A stretch of 62,420 nucleotides of DNA from an uncultured cyanobacterium (GCA_903882285.1 CAIRWM010000004.1:1-62420); one strand, 5' to 3'; shown: positions 52,823-62,317, counted from the first letter of the stretch. Notes: generated by a model from the letters alone, not told the origin. Made by a program: numbers and translations.

Positions 52823-54445
52823 ATGCACGATTCCGTCGCCAATCCCTATGGCCCCCAGGGATTTCCCCTGGCCAGCCCCTACCTGCAGCACATCCTGCGG
52901 GCGCGGGTCTACGACGTGGCGATCGAATCCCCCCTGGATCCAGCCCCCAACCTCTCGCGCCGGCTGGGCAACCAGGTGCTGCTGAAGCGCGAGGACCTCC
53001 AGCCAGTGTTCAGCTTCAAGCTGCGCGGCGCCTACAACAAGATGGCGGGTCTCAGCGGCGCCGAACTGGCTCAGGGCGTGATCGCCGCCAGCGCCGGCAA
53101 CCACGCCCAGGGGGTGGCCCTGGCGGCCCAGCGGCTGGGCTGCACGGCGGTGATCGTGATGCCGGTCACCACGCCGGAGATGAAGGTGCGTTCCGTCGCC
53201 GCCCGCGGGGCCGAGGTGGTGCTGCATGGCGACAACTACGACGCCGCCTATGCCGAGGCGCGCCGCCTGGAGGCGGAGCGAGGGCTGAGCTTCATCCATC
53301 CCTTCGACGACCCCGAAGTGATCGCCGGCCAGGGCACGATCGGCCTGGAGATCCTGCGCCAGTGTTCCGAGCCCCCCGATGCCATCTACGTGGCGGTGGG
53401 CGGTGGCGGCCTGATCGGCGGCATCGCCGCCTATGTGAAGAGCCTCTGGCCGCGGGTTCAGGTGATCGGTGTCGAACCAATCGACTCCGATGCCATGAGC
53501 CGCTCCCTCGCCGCCGGGGAGCGGGTGCGCCTCGACAATGTGGGCCTCTTCGCCGACGGGGTGGCCGTTCGCCAGGTGGGGGAGCACACCTTCGCCCTGG
53601 CCCAGCAGTACGTGGACACGATGGTGACGGTGGACAGCGACGCGATCTGCGCAGCCATCAAAGACGTGTTCGAGGACACCCGCTCGATCCTCGAGCCCGC
53701 CGGCGCCTTGGCGGTGGCGGGCTTGAAGCACGACGTCCAGACCCGCGGGCTGCAGGGCCAGACCCTGGTGGCGGTGGCCTGCGGCGCCAACATGGACTTC
53801 GATCGGCTGCTGTTCGTGGCGGAGCGGGCGGAACTGGGCGAACAGCGTGAGGCCCTGCTCGCGGTGGAGATCCCGGAGCAGCCCGGCAGCCTGCGGCGCT
53901 TCTGCAACTTGCTCGGACGCCGCAGCCTCACCGAGTTCAGCTACCGCCTCGCCGATCCGCGGCTGGCCCACCTGTTCGTGGGGGTTCAGATCAGCGGCCG
54001 GGACGACACCGAGCGGCTGATGGCAGACCTGCAGGCCAACGGCTTCGCCTGCCTCGACCTCAGCGATAACGAACTTGCCAAGCTGCACCTCTGCCACATG
54101 GTGGGCGGTCGGCTGCCCGCCAGCGCCGGCAGCGCCCGGGAGCAGGGGGAGGAGCTGCTCTACCGCTTCGAGTTTCCGGAACGCCCCGGCGCGCTGATGG
54201 CCTTCGTGAGCGCCCTGCACCCCAACTGGAACATCAGCATCTTTCACTACCGCAACCACGGCGCCGATGTCGGCCGCATCGTGGTGGGCGTGCAGGTGCC
54301 CGCGGCGGAACTGAAGGACTGGCGCGCCTTCCTGGCGGAGCTGCCCTACCAGCACTGGGAGGAGACCCACAATCCGGCCTATCGGCTGTTCCTCGGCGAG
54401 CTGAGCGGTCCGTTGCCCGTGCTAGCCGGACTGGTGCAGGCCTGA
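52823..54445 (+). CDS. ilvA: Threonine ammonia-lyase, biosynthetic
   Basis: Threonine deaminase converts threonine to 2-oxobutanoate, the first step towards isoleucine. The 540 residues contain the PLP-lysine motif PVFSFKLRGAYNKMAGLSG (about residue 65), AASAGNHAQGVALAAQRLGC, the Gly-rich VAVGGGGLIGGIAAYV, and two C-terminal ACT-like regulatory domains (LLAVEIPEQPGSLRRFCNLL; YRFEFPERPGALMAFVSALH) that bind isoleucine and valine. The ATG at 52823 (MHDSVANPYGPQGF) is chosen; the huge upstream extension in the ORF track is antisense to dxs. Confidence 0.96.
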   Translation: MHDSVANPYGPQGFPLASPYLQHILRARVYDVAIESPLDPAPNLSRRLGNQVLLKREDLQPVFSFKLRGAYNKMAGLSGAELAQGVIAASAGNHAQGVALAAQRLGCTAVIVMPVTTPEMKVRSVAARGAEVVLHGDNYDAAYAEARRLEAERGLSFIHPFDDPEVIAGQGTIGLEILRQCSEPPDAIYVAVGGGGLIGGIAAYVKSLWPRVQVIGVEPIDSDAMSRSLAAGERVRLDNVGLFADGVAVRQVGEHTFALAQQYVDTMVTVDSDAICAAIKDVFEDTRSILEPAGALAVAGLKHDVQTRGLQGQTLVAVACGANMDFDRLLFVAERAELGEQREALLAVEIPEQPGSLRRFCNLLGRRSLTEFSYRLADPRLAHLFVGVQISGRDDTERLMADLQANGFACLDLSDNELAKLHLCHMVGGRLPASAGSAREQGEELLYRFEFPERPGALMAFVSALHPNWNISIFHYRNHGADVGRIVVGVQVPAAELKDWRAFLAELPYQHWEETHNPAYRLFLGELSGPLPVLAGLVQA

Positions 54446-54487
54446 GGCGCGCGATACGGTGCGGCACACGCCGCTCCAGAGTCGGCC

Positions 54488-55126
54488 ATGACTAGCCCCT
54501 CTCCCGACCTGCAGACGCTGGATCCGCAGGCAGCCCCCGCGTCCCCGCGGGGCTCCACTGCGGCCCTTAGCGGCCTGTCGCTGCCGGCACGGCTGGAGGC
54601 AATCCTCTATCTCAAGGGCCGCCCCCTGGCCCTGGCGGAGCTGGCCGAGATCGCCGGCATCGACCGCGAGGAGGCCGAGCTGGCCCTGATCACCCTGATG
54701 ACGGACTACGCCCATCGGGATACCGCTCTGGAGATCCACCAGGACGGCCAGCGCTACAGCCTGCAGCTGCGCGACAGCCTCGGCGATCTGGTGCAGAGCC
54801 TGCTGCCGGTCGACCTCTCCACCGCGGCGCTGCGCACCCTGGCCACGGTCGCGTTGAAAAAACGCATCCTGCAGTCGGAGCTGGTGGAGCTGCGCGGCTC
54901 CGGCGCCTACGACCACATCAAGGAGCTGATCGCCCAGAACTTCATTGAGCGCAAGCGCCAGAGCGAGGGCCGCTCCTACTGGCTCAGCCTCAGCGAGAAG
55001 TTCCACCGCACCTTCTCCGTCAAGGCCGACGACCTCAATCCCCGGCGGCGCCACAGCGCCGCTGCCGGGCCGACGCCCGACTCCCCAGCGTCTGTCGCGC
55101 CCGACAGCGACCGGCAGGCTGCATAG
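54488..55126 (+). CDS. scpB: Segregation and condensation protein B
   Basis: ScpB is a winged-helix partner of the SMC-ScpA chromosome condensin. The 212 residues show LSLPARLEAILYLKGRPLAL, LAEIAGIDREEAELALITLM, LRTLATVALKKRILQSELVE, LRGSGAYDHIKELIAQNFIE and a C-terminal YWLSLSEKFHRTFSVKADDL. The last 25 residues are Pro/Ala/Arg-rich and probably disordered. No scpA or smc is nearby. It starts 42 bp after ilvA. Confidence 0.92.
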   Translation: MTSPSPDLQTLDPQAAPASPRGSTAALSGLSLPARLEAILYLKGRPLALAELAEIAGIDREEAELALITLMTDYAHRDTALEIHQDGQRYSLQLRDSLGDLVQSLLPVDLSTAALRTLATVALKKRILQSELVELRGSGAYDHIKELIAQNFIERKRQSEGRSYWLSLSEKFHRTFSVKADDLNPRRRHSAAAGPTPDSPASVAPDSDRQAA

Positions 55127-55173
55127 AGTCGGGCAGTGATCCTCTGCCCGGGCATCCACGTTGCCCAGCTCGC

Positions 55174-55464
55174 ATGTCCATTCTCGTCTTTCTGCTGCAG
55201 GTGCTGTCCCAGACCCTGGGCATCTACCTGCTGGTGCTGCTGGTACGGGTGCTGCTGAGCTGGTTCCCCAACCTCGACTGGAGCAACCCGATCCTCTCCG
55301 GCGTGAGCGCCATCACCGATCCCTACCTCAATGCCTTCCGCGGTCTGATTCCGCCGGTGGGCGGGCTAGACCTTTCCGCCCTGCTGGCCTTCATCGCGCT
55401 GCAGCTCGCCCAGACCCTGCTGGAAGGAGCGAGCGCCACCCTGGCGAGCGGTCTCACGTACTGA
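55174..55464 (+). CDS. YggT family membrane protein
   Basis: A 96-residue membrane protein with two hydrophobic segments: VLSQTLGIYLLVLLVRVLLS and LSALLAFIALQLAQTLLEGA, and between them the conserved block SWFPNLDWSNPILSGVSAIT followed by DPYLNAFRGLIPPVGGLDLS. This is the YggT / Ycf19-type pattern. Family members have been linked to division, nucleoid positioning and cytochrome or osmotic functions in different bacteria; no single role can be assigned. It begins 47 bp after scpB. Confidence 0.9.
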   Translation: MSILVFLLQVLSQTLGIYLLVLLVRVLLSWFPNLDWSNPILSGVSAITDPYLNAFRGLIPPVGGLDLSALLAFIALQLAQTLLEGASATLASGLTY

Positions 55465-55475
55465 AGCTGAAGACT

Positions 55476-55496
55476 GCGTCTCGCCGCTGGCGACGC
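55476..55496. terminator. Imperfect hairpin at the yggT 3' end
   Basis: GCGTC-(TC)-GCC, loop, GGC-GACGC forms a bulged hairpin in the 33-bp gap between the converging yggT gene and the secreted-protein gene. No T tract is seen, so it would be weak. Confidence 0.3.
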
Positions 55497-55497
55497 T

Positions 55498-56043
55498 TCA
55501 CTCGGCCAGGGCCTGCTCCAGCGGCAGCAACTCCTCCCCTTCAGCAGCCCGGGTGCGCACCGGTGCGCTGAAGCCGCGGGCCTTGGCATTACGCACCTGA
55601 AGAGGCCCCGGGGTGCCGGCCGGCACGGCCAGGCGTAGGGCGAAATCGGAGCGACCCGGCGGCACGTCGCCGATCGAGCCCACCCGGGTCCGATTGGGCA
55701 GCACCGGTTCCCCGCTGGCATCAAGGATCAGTGCGAACACATCGGTGTCGATCACGGCCCGTCGGCCCGGATTGAGCACCACTCCCCGCAGGGCGAAGCA
55801 GGTCGCGCCGCTGGGGCGGCTGAGATCAGGCTGGCTGCCCACGTCTGCGCTGGGGCAGGGCTCGAGCCGCACCTCACTGACCTGCAGGTCGGCGGCCCAG
55901 ACAGGCGACGCTCCCCCCAGGGCCAGCGCCAGGAGCAGCCCCAGGCCCAGAGAGAGGCCCAGCAGCAAGGCCAGGGGCTGAGGCGGCCGCTGGGGACGCC
56001 GCTGGAGCAGCGAGGCGTCGGCGCTGTTGCGAAACGGTTCCAT
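55498..56043 (-). CDS. Secreted protein of unknown function
   Basis: A 181-residue protein with a basic, Arg/Pro-rich N-terminus, a strong hydrophobic segment (LALLLGLSLGLGLLLALALG) and a likely cleavage site SPVWAAD. The extracytoplasmic part has two Cys (RLEPCPSADVG and GATCFALRGVVLNPGRR) and a beta-rich pattern with VVLNPGRRAVIDTDVFALIL. This resembles small extracytoplasmic beta-sandwich proteins, but I do not recognise the family. It starts inside the TGATG overlap with the MazG-like gene. Confidence 0.6.
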   Translation of the reverse strand: MEPFRNSADASLLQRRPQRPPQPLALLLGLSLGLGLLLALALGGASPVWAADLQVSEVRLEPCPSADVGSQPDLSRPSGATCFALRGVVLNPGRRAVIDTDVFALILDASGEPVLPNRTRVGSIGDVPPGRSDFALRLAVPAGTPGPLQVRNAKARGFSAPVRTRAAEGEELLPLEQALAE

Positions 56044-56372
56044 CAGCGCCGATCGCCACTTCCTCCAATCACGTTACGGGCGGCGCGGCTGGCCAGCTTG
56101 GCCAGGTTGGCCTCGGCGATCTCCGCCATGCTCAGGTCCAGCTCACTGGCGAGCTGAGCCACATACCAGAGCACATCGCCCAACTCGAGGCGCAGGTCGT
56201 CGATCACCTCCGGAGCAAAGACGCCCTCGCGATCGCGCAACACTTTCTTGACCTTGTCGGCCACCTCACCGGCCTCGCCACAAAGACCCAGGGTGGGATA
56301 GATGGGATTGCAGCCCACATCCGGATATCGGGCGGTCTCACGCGAGCGCACCTGGTAGTGGCCGAAGTCCAT
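56043..56372 (-). CDS. MazG-like nucleotide pyrophosphohydrolase
   Basis: A 109-residue protein with the MazG-type metal motif: EVADKVKK preceded by LGLCGEAGE (ExxE), then LRLELGDVLWYVAQLASELD (ExxD). It is a single-domain all-alpha NTP pyrophosphohydrolase. Related proteins hydrolyse non-canonical NTPs or dCTP/dUTP-type substrates. Its stop overlaps the next start by one base. It is divergent from pyk across 78 bp that contain the repeated GGCCGGA element. Confidence 0.85.
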   Translation of the reverse strand: MDFGHYQVRSRETARYPDVGCNPIYPTLGLCGEAGEVADKVKKVLRDREGVFAPEVIDDLRLELGDVLWYVAQLASELDLSMAEIAEANLAKLASRAARNVIGGSGDRR

Positions 56373-56392
56373 GGTAGACGTGAGGAGAGCAT

Positions 56393-56432
56393 GGCCGGAT
56401 GGTAGTTTCCGGCCTAAGTCTCAGAGGCCGGA
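56393..56432. promoter_or_regulatory. Three GGCCGGA half-sites, candidate operator
   Basis: GGCCGGA (56393-56399), an 8-nt gap, TCCGGCC (56408-56414) as perfect inverted arms, then a third GGCCGGA (56426-56432) 33 bp from the first. The cluster fills most of the divergent gap between the MazG-like gene and pyk. It could be an operator or a 5' UTR hairpin of pyk. The regulator is unknown. Confidence 0.4.
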
Positions 56433-56450
56433 CGGGCCCGCACGATCGAC

Positions 56451-58217
56451 ATGCGTCGCACCAAGATCGTGGCCACGATCGGCCCCGCCACCGAGTCTCC
56501 CGCGGTCCTGCGCCGCCTGATCGAGGCCGGTGCCACCACCTTCCGTCTCAACTTCTCCCACGGCGATCACACCGAGCATGCGGCCCGCATCGCCACGATC
56601 CGCCAGGTGGCCCACGAACTGGGTGTTCACATCGGCATCCTCCAGGACCTGCAGGGTCCGAAGATCCGCCTGGGCCGCTTCGAGGGTGGTCCGATCACCC
56701 TGGCCACGGGCGATTCCTTCAGCCTCACCTCTCGCGAGGTGAGCTGCAACCAGTCGATCGCCACCGTCACCTACGAAACCCTGGCCGACGAGGTCCCCCC
56801 CGGCAGCCGCATCCTGCTGGACGACGGCCGCGTGGAGATGCGGGTCGAATCGGTGGACCAGCCACAGCAGACCCTGCACTGCAGCGTCACGGTCGGCGGC
56901 GTGCTTTCCAACAACAAAGGGGTCAACTTCCCCGACGTGCAGCTTTCGATCCGGGCGCTCACCGACAAGGACCGTGCCGATCTGGCCTTCGGCCTGAAGC
57001 AGGGGGTCGACTGGGTGGCGCTGAGCTTCGTGCGCAACGCCTCCGACATGCAGGAGATCCGTGAGCTGATTCGCAGCCATGGCCATACCACCCCGGTGGT
57101 GGCCAAGATCGAAAAGTTCGAAGCGATTGATGCCATCGACGCCATCCTGCCGCTCTGCGACGGCGTGATGGTGGCCCGCGGCGACCTCGGCGTCGAGATG
57201 CCGGCCGAAGAGGTGCCGCTGCTGCAGAAGGAGCTGATTCGCAAGGCCAACAGCCTGGGCATCCCGATCATCACGGCCACCCAGATGCTCGATTCGATGG
57301 CCTCCTGCCCACGGCCCACCCGGGCCGAGGTGAGCGACGTGGCCAACGCCATCCTCGACGGCACCGACGCCGTGATGCTCTCCAACGAGACCGCCGTTGG
57401 CGACTACCCGGTCGAGTCGGTCTCGACCATGACCCAGATCGCCATGCGCATCGAGCGCGACTACCCCCAGCGGGTGCTCGACAGTCATATGGCCACCACC
57501 ATCCCCAACGCCATCTGCCAGGCAGTGAGCAGCATCGCCCGCCAGCTCAATGCGGCCGCCATCCTGCCGCTCACCAAGAGCGGCTCCACGGCGCGCAATG
57601 TCAGCAAGTTCAGGCCCAGTACCCCGATCCTGGCGATCACCAGCGACGTGGGAGTGGCGCGGCAACTGCAACTGGTCTGGGGGGTGACCCCGCTGCTGAT
57701 CGGCAAGCAGATCAACAGCGGCAGCACCTTCAACGTGGCGATGGGTGTGGCCCAGGAGAAGGGGCTGTTACACGAAGGGGATCTGGTGGTCCAGACCCAG
57801 GGCACCTTGGAGGGTGTCAGTGGCTCAACCGACCTGGTGCGCGTCGGCCTGGTGTCGGCGGTGCTGGGCCGCGGTCTCGGTATCGGCACCGGCTCGGTGA
57901 GCGGCAAGGTTCGGCTGGCCAGCAGCCCGGACCAGGCCGCCCAGCTGGAAGCCGGCGAGATCCTGGTGGTGCGTGAGACCAACGCCGACTACCTGGAAGC
58001 GATCCGCCGCGCCAGGGGGGTGATCACCGAGGAGCAGGGGCGCCAGAGCCACGCCGCCGTGATCGCCGAGCGGCTCGGCATTCCGGTGATCGTGGGGGTC
58101 TCCAACGCCACGGGCCTGCTGCTGCAGGGCGAGATCATCACCCTCGCGGTGGGCGACGGCCTGGTGCACCGCGGTGCCCTCAGCCCGATCGAGGCCAACG
58201 GCACGCCCGCCTTCTAG
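56451..58217 (+). CDS. pyk: Pyruvate kinase with C-terminal PEP-utiliser domain
   Basis: Pyruvate kinase makes pyruvate and ATP from PEP and ADP. The 588-residue protein has the N-terminal barrel (KIVATIGPATESPAVLRRLI; FRLNFSHGDHTEH), the catalytic VVAKIEKFEAIDAIDA, MVARGDLGVEMPAEEVPLLQ, and ITATQMLDSMASCPRPTRAE. The C-terminal regulatory domain is followed by an extra PEP-utilising-enzyme mobile domain (QSHAAVIAERLGIPVIVGVS) of about 110 residues, as in several cyanobacterial and Bacillus pyruvate kinases. The ATG is at 56451. Confidence 0.97.
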   Translation: MRRTKIVATIGPATESPAVLRRLIEAGATTFRLNFSHGDHTEHAARIATIRQVAHELGVHIGILQDLQGPKIRLGRFEGGPITLATGDSFSLTSREVSCNQSIATVTYETLADEVPPGSRILLDDGRVEMRVESVDQPQQTLHCSVTVGGVLSNNKGVNFPDVQLSIRALTDKDRADLAFGLKQGVDWVALSFVRNASDMQEIRELIRSHGHTTPVVAKIEKFEAIDAIDAILPLCDGVMVARGDLGVEMPAEEVPLLQKELIRKANSLGIPIITATQMLDSMASCPRPTRAEVSDVANAILDGTDAVMLSNETAVGDYPVESVSTMTQIAMRIERDYPQRVLDSHMATTIPNAICQAVSSIARQLNAAAILPLTKSGSTARNVSKFRPSTPILAITSDVGVARQLQLVWGVTPLLIGKQINSGSTFNVAMGVAQEKGLLHEGDLVVQTQGTLEGVSGSTDLVRVGLVSAVLGRGLGIGTGSVSGKVRLASSPDQAAQLEAGEILVVRETNADYLEAIRRARGVITEEQGRQSHAAVIAERLGIPVIVGVSNATGLLLQGEIITLAVGDGLVHRGALSPIEANGTPAF

Positions 58218-58257
58218 GCCGCTCCTCTAGAAGGGAGTTCTCCACCGGCGCACGGCC

Positions 58258-59487
58258 ATGGCCCACAAGTTGCCCCTAAGCGAAACCGTGGGCATGGCCA
58301 TCGAGACACTGCGCGCCAACCGCATGCGCAGCCTGCTGACGATGCTCGGCATCGTCATCGGCAATGCCTCGGTGATCACCCTGGTGGGGGTGGGGCGCGG
58401 TGCCCAGAACCTGGCCGAGGGGCAGCTCAGCACGCTGGGCGCCAACGTGCTGTTCATCGTGCCCGGCAGCAATGACACCCGCCGCCAGGGGATCGAGACA
58501 CCGAAGACCCTGGTGCTCGAGGACGCCGCCGCAATTGCCGAACAGGTGCCGAGCGTGCGCCGTGTTGCCCCCCAGATCACGCTCAGCGAGGTGGTGCAGT
58601 CCGGAGCCCTCACGGCCACCGCCACGGTGACGGGGGTGACGCCGGAGTTCCTGCCGGTGCGCAGCTTTGAAGTGGCCCAGGGCCGCTTCCTCAGCGACAG
58701 CGATCTGAAGGGGGCCCGCAACGTGGCGGTGATCGGACCCGACCTGCGCGACAAGCTGCTGCCCACCGGGGAGGCGATCGGCCGCCAGCTGCGCATCCGC
58801 GACCAATCCTTCGAGGTGGTGGGGGTGATGGCGCCGAAGGGGGCGGTGTTCGGCTCCAACCAGGACGAAACCGCCTACATCCCGCTCACCACGATGGTGA
58901 GCCGGCTGAGCGGGCGCGATCCCACCTACGGGGTGAGTCTCAGCTTCATCAGCGTGGAGGCGAAGAACGAGGCGAGCACCAGTGCAGCCAGCTTTCAGAT
59001 CACCAACCTGCTACGCCAGCGCCACCGCATCCTGCGCGACGACGACTTCGCCGTGCGCTCCCAGAAGGACGCCCAGACCATCGTGGGCACGATCACCGGC
59101 GGCCTGACGCTGATGCTGGGGGCGATCGGCGGCGTCTCGCTGCTGGTGGGCGGCATCGGCATCATGAACATCATGTTGGTGTCGGTGAGCGAGCGCACCG
59201 AGGAGATCGGACTGCGCAAGGCGCTAGGGGCCCGCAGTGGCGACGTGCTGCTGCAGTTCCTGGTGGAATCCCTGGTGCTGGCCAGCCTGGGTGGCCTGCT
59301 GGGCACCGGGGTTGGGCTGGGCACGGTGGCCCTGGTGGCAGCAGCCACCCCCCTGCCGGCGTCGATTGCGCCGCTCACCGTGATGGGCACGGTGCTCCTA
59401 TCGGGCTCGATCGGCCTGTTCTTCGGCGTGGTGCCGGCTCGACGCGCCGCCCAGCTTGATCCGATCGTGGCCTTGCGCAGCCTCTGA
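58258..59487 (+). CDS. MacB/FtsX-type ABC transporter permease
   Basis: A 409-residue membrane protein in the FtsX/MacB permease layout. One N-terminal transmembrane helix ([20 protein letters not shown]) is followed by a periplasmic MacB-PCD domain (about residues 45-250, with [18 protein letters not shown] and [20 protein letters not shown]). Three C-terminal helices carry the family end motif ([40 protein letters not shown]). No ATP-binding partner gene is adjacent, so its ATPase must be elsewhere. The exported substrate is unknown; relatives export macrolides, peptides or lipids. Confidence 0.9.
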   Translation: MAHKLPLSETVGMAIETLRANRMRSLLTMLGIVIGNASVITLVGVGRGAQNLAEGQLSTLGANVLFIVPGSNDTRRQGIETPKTLVLEDAAAIAEQVPSVRRVAPQITLSEVVQSGALTATATVTGVTPEFLPVRSFEVAQGRFLSDSDLKGARNVAVIGPDLRDKLLPTGEAIGRQLRIRDQSFEVVGVMAPKGAVFGSNQDETAYIPLTTMVSRLSGRDPTYGVSLSFISVEAKNEASTSAASFQITNLLRQRHRILRDDDFAVRSQKDAQTIVGTITGGLTLMLGAIGGVSLLVGGIGIMNIMLVSVSERTEEIGLRKALGARSGDVLLQFLVESLVLASLGGLLGTGVGLGTVALVAAATPLPASIAPLTVMGTVLLSGSIGLFFGVVPARRAAQLDPIVALRSL

Positions 59488-59599
59488 ACCCACCATCCAA
59501 AGCCAAAAAAAACCTTAAGAGCACCAAATCGTCTCGGTCGTCACCAAAGCCTCACACGGCGGATGAGTGAATGATGGGTGTCAATGTCAAGGAACAGCC

Positions 59600-59902
59600 T
59601 TGGACCTCACGGCCCAACTGGAATGTGGCTTCCGCAACGCCACCGATCGCATGGTGATTCTCCGTTGCTGCGCTGCCGAGGAGTTTTATCTCGAACGGGT
59701 AGTATTTCCCTTTGAGCTTCTTAGCTTCCAGTGTCCAGCCGACAGCGTGGTGGAGATCTGGACCCACGGCCTAGGCGGCCCCGAACTGCTCGAGTCCCTG
59801 CGCGCTCAGGAGCTGGTGTTGGACACCGCTCCCGTAGTGAGCGCCGTGCCCGACAGCACCCCACTCGGTGGGTCACACAGTCCATGGCTTGAGGCCGGCT
59901 AG
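59600..59902 (+). CDS. DUF1830 family protein
   Basis: A 100-residue soluble protein of the DUF1830 type: LDLTAQLECGFRNATDRMVI, LRCCAAEEFYLERVVFPFEL, LSFQCPADSVVEIWTHGLGG. The ORF-track start (GTG at 59567) adds a Cys/Gln-rich stretch without family similarity. A TTG at 59600 has AAGGA 6 nt upstream and is preferred. The function of the family is unknown. It lies between the permease and ftsH with separate gaps on both sides, so it may have its own promoter. Confidence 0.75.
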   Translation: MDLTAQLECGFRNATDRMVILRCCAAEEFYLERVVFPFELLSFQCPADSVVEIWTHGLGGPELLESLRAQELVLDTAPVVSAVPDSTPLGGSHSPWLEAG

Positions 59903-59939
59903 GGACGATGATGGAGACACGGGAGCGATCCCCGAGCTT

Positions 59940-59945
59940 TACAAT
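59940..59945 (+). promoter_or_regulatory. Possible -10 element for ftsH
   Basis: TACAAT in an AT-rich patch 24 bp before the ftsH ATG. A GAGACA (59914-59919) could be a -35 box, though 20 bp away, so the promoter is only tentative. Confidence 0.35.
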
Positions 59946-59969
59946 TGTTGAAGAAGCGTCTCCTTCCCC

Positions 59970-61907
59970 ATGAATCAGCGTTGGCGTTCGATTGCTCTGT
60001 GGGTTCTGCCGATCGCCGTCGCGCTGTTCCTGGGTTGGCAGGTGATCGGTAGCGGCGCCAACCGGCTCACGCCCAGCGGTCCCACTGTCTCGCCACGCAA
60101 CGCTGCCGTGGCCCGCATGAGCTATGGCCGATTCCTTGACTATGTCGATGCCGGCCGGGTCACCGCCGTCGATATCTATGACTCCGGCCGCACCGCAGTG
60201 ATCGAGGCGGTAGATCCCGATCTCGACAACCGCGTGCAACGCCTGCGCGTCGATCTGCCCGGCGTTGCTCCCGAACTGGTCAACAAGCTCAAGGAGCAGG
60301 GCATCAGCTTCGACATTCATCCGCCCAAGTCAGCCCCGCCCGCCCTCGGCCTACTGGGCAACCTGCTGTTCCCTCTGCTGCTGATCGGCTCGCTGGTGTT
60401 CCTTGCCCGCCGCGGCAACGGCATGCCCGGAGGTCCCGGCCAGGCGATGCAGTTTGGCAAGACCAAAGCGCGCTTCGCCATGGAAGCCGAGACGGGCGTC
60501 AAGTTTGAAGACGTTGCTGGAGTGGAAGAAGCCAAGCAGGACCTCCAGGAAGTTGTCACCTTCCTCAAGACACCGGAACGCTTCACCTCCGTGGGCGCCA
60601 AGATTCCTAAGGGTGTTTTGCTGGTGGGCCCTCCTGGCACCGGCAAAACCCTGTTGGCCAAGGCGATCGCCGGTGAAGCCGGCGTGCCCTTCTTCTCGCT
60701 TTCAGGGTCGGAGTTCGTCGAAATGTTTGTGGGGGTGGGCGCCAGCCGCGTGCGCGACCTCTTCAAGCGGGCCAAGGAGAACAGTCCCTGCCTGATCTTC
60801 ATTGATGAGATTGATGCGGTGGGGCGCCAGCGCGGCGCCGGTGTGGGCGGAGGTAATGATGAGCGCGAGCAGACTCTCAACCAGCTGCTCACTGAGATGG
60901 ACGGCTTCGAGGGCAACAGCGGCATCATCATCATTGCCGCCACCAACCGGGCCGATGTGCTCGATTCGGCGCTGCTGCGCCCGGGCCGCTTCGATCGCCA
61001 GGTGATGGTCGATGTACCCGATATCAAGGGTCGCCTCTCGATCCTCAACGTCCATTGCCGCAATAAGAAGCTCGCCGGGGACGTGTCGCTCGAGGCGATC
61101 GCCCGCCGCACTCCCGGCTTCTCCGGTGCCGATCTAGCAAACCTGATGAATGAGGCGGCCATCCTCACGGCCCGGCGTCGCAAGGAGTCCACCTCGCTGG
61201 CCGAGATCGACGACGCGGTCGACCGGATCATCGCCGGCATGGAGGGCAAACCCCTCACCGATGGCCGCAGCAAGCGCCTGATCGCATACCACGAAGTGGG
61301 TCATGCGCTGGTGGGCACCCTGGTCAAGGCCCACGACCCGGTTCAGAAAGTCACCCTGATTCCTCGCGGTCAGGCCCAGGGCCTCACCTGGTTCTCCCCC
61401 GACGAGGAGCAGATGCTGGTAAGCCGTGCCCAATTGCGCGCCCGCATCATGGGGGCCCTCGGGGGCCGGGCCGCCGAGGCCGTGGTCTTCGGCCACGAGG
61501 AAGTCACCACCGGTGCCGGCGGTGACATCCAGCAGGTGGCCTCGATTGCCCGCCAGATGGTCACCCGCTTCGGGATGAGTGAGATCGGCCAATTCTCCCT
61601 GGAGGCCGGCAATCAGGAGGTGTTCCTCGGCCGCGACCTGATGACCCGCAGCGACGGCTCCGACCGCCTGGCCAGTAAGGTCGATGATGCCGTGCGCACC
61701 ATCGTGCAGAGCTGCTATGCCGAGACCGTCAAGCTGGTGGCCGAGCACCGCGACTGCATGGACCGGGTAGTGGAGTTGCTGATCGACAAGGAGAGCCTCG
61801 ATGGCGAGGAATTCCGCGCCATCGTTTCTGAATTCGCCACGATCCCCGAAAAGGAGCGCTTCTCGCCGCTACTTCCTGATGCGGCTGAGGCGTCCCCAGC
61901 GATCTAA
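59970..61907 (+). CDS. ftsH: Membrane ATP-dependent zinc protease FtsH
   Basis: A 645-residue AAA protease. Two N-terminal transmembrane helices ([18 protein letters not shown] and [19 protein letters not shown]) flank a lumenal/periplasmic domain. The AAA module has Walker [21 protein letters not shown], the pore motif [20 protein letters not shown], Walker [18 protein letters not shown] and an SRH with [20 protein letters not shown]. The zinc site is [14 protein letters not shown] with the third ligand near GAGGDIQQ. In cyanobacteria FtsH hexamers degrade damaged D1 of photosystem II; which paralogue this is cannot be fixed by eye. Confidence 0.96.
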   Translation: MNQRWRSIALWVLPIAVALFLGWQVIGSGANRLTPSGPTVSPRNAAVARMSYGRFLDYVDAGRVTAVDIYDSGRTAVIEAVDPDLDNRVQRLRVDLPGVAPELVNKLKEQGISFDIHPPKSAPPALGLLGNLLFPLLLIGSLVFLARRGNGMPGGPGQAMQFGKTKARFAMEAETGVKFEDVAGVEEAKQDLQEVVTFLKTPERFTSVGAKIPKGVLLVGPPGTGKTLLAKAIAGEAGVPFFSLSGSEFVEMFVGVGASRVRDLFKRAKENSPCLIFIDEIDAVGRQRGAGVGGGNDEREQTLNQLLTEMDGFEGNSGIIIIAATNRADVLDSALLRPGRFDRQVMVDVPDIKGRLSILNVHCRNKKLAGDVSLEAIARRTPGFSGADLANLMNEAAILTARRRKESTSLAEIDDAVDRIIAGMEGKPLTDGRSKRLIAYHEVGHALVGTLVKAHDPVQKVTLIPRGQAQGLTWFSPDEEQMLVSRAQLRARIMGALGGRAAEAVVFGHEEVTTGAGGDIQQVASIARQMVTRFGMSEIGQFSLEAGNQEVFLGRDLMTRSDGSDRLASKVDDAVRTIVQSCYAETVKLVAEHRDCMDRVVELLIDKESLDGEEFRAIVSEFATIPEKERFSPLLPDAAEASPAI

Positions 61908-62142
61908 AGCATCTCCTCAACGTTCGCGCTGATCATGCAGTCAGCAAGCGCGTAGCTGACGCAGAGCAGAGCAAATGCCTCGGCGAACTTGTCATCGTCG
62001 AGGAAGCTTTCATCACTCTGATCAACAGCGCCTGTTTCAATTTTCCCACGCAGGTACTGCAGGCACCGGCACGACAGGAATAGGTACCATCGGCACAGCT
62101 GAAGCTGATGTCGTCGGTTAGGCGGACCGCCTAGGTGTTCAT
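61904..62142 (-). pseudogene. Decayed plant-type [2Fe-2S] ferredoxin gene
   Basis: The minus strand carries ferredoxin sequence in two frames. From ATG at 62142 it reads MNT-stop-AVRLTDDISFSCADGTY, then SCRAGACSTCVGK (the cluster loop). The downstream frame gives KIETGAVDQSDESFLDDDKF and AEAFALLCVSYALADCMISA, ending NVEEML-stop. There are three lesions: a TAG three codons after the ATG, loss of about 15 codons between GTY and SCRAG (where ferredoxins have a DAAEEAG-LPY segment), and a one-base loss in the A run after GTGGG. The stop overlaps the ftsH stop by 4 bp. Confidence 0.85.
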
Positions 62143-62317
62143 GGCTGCATCAAGCAGATTTTAGCGATTCGGATCCCTCAGCCTCATCGCCACTGGTCCC
62201 TGCACAACCAACTACCTTGGATTCTGTGGACCCTGATCGTGCACTGTGGTCCTGCTTCAGGCCCAGCAAGGAACGCTGGGGTTTGAGGCAGCTGGAACCA
62301 AACCGACACCGTGGCTC

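Noticed and set aside
62143-62317. Possible small gene between the ferredoxin remnant and clpP
   Set aside because: No frame has a plausible start, ribosome-binding site and conserved-looking product.
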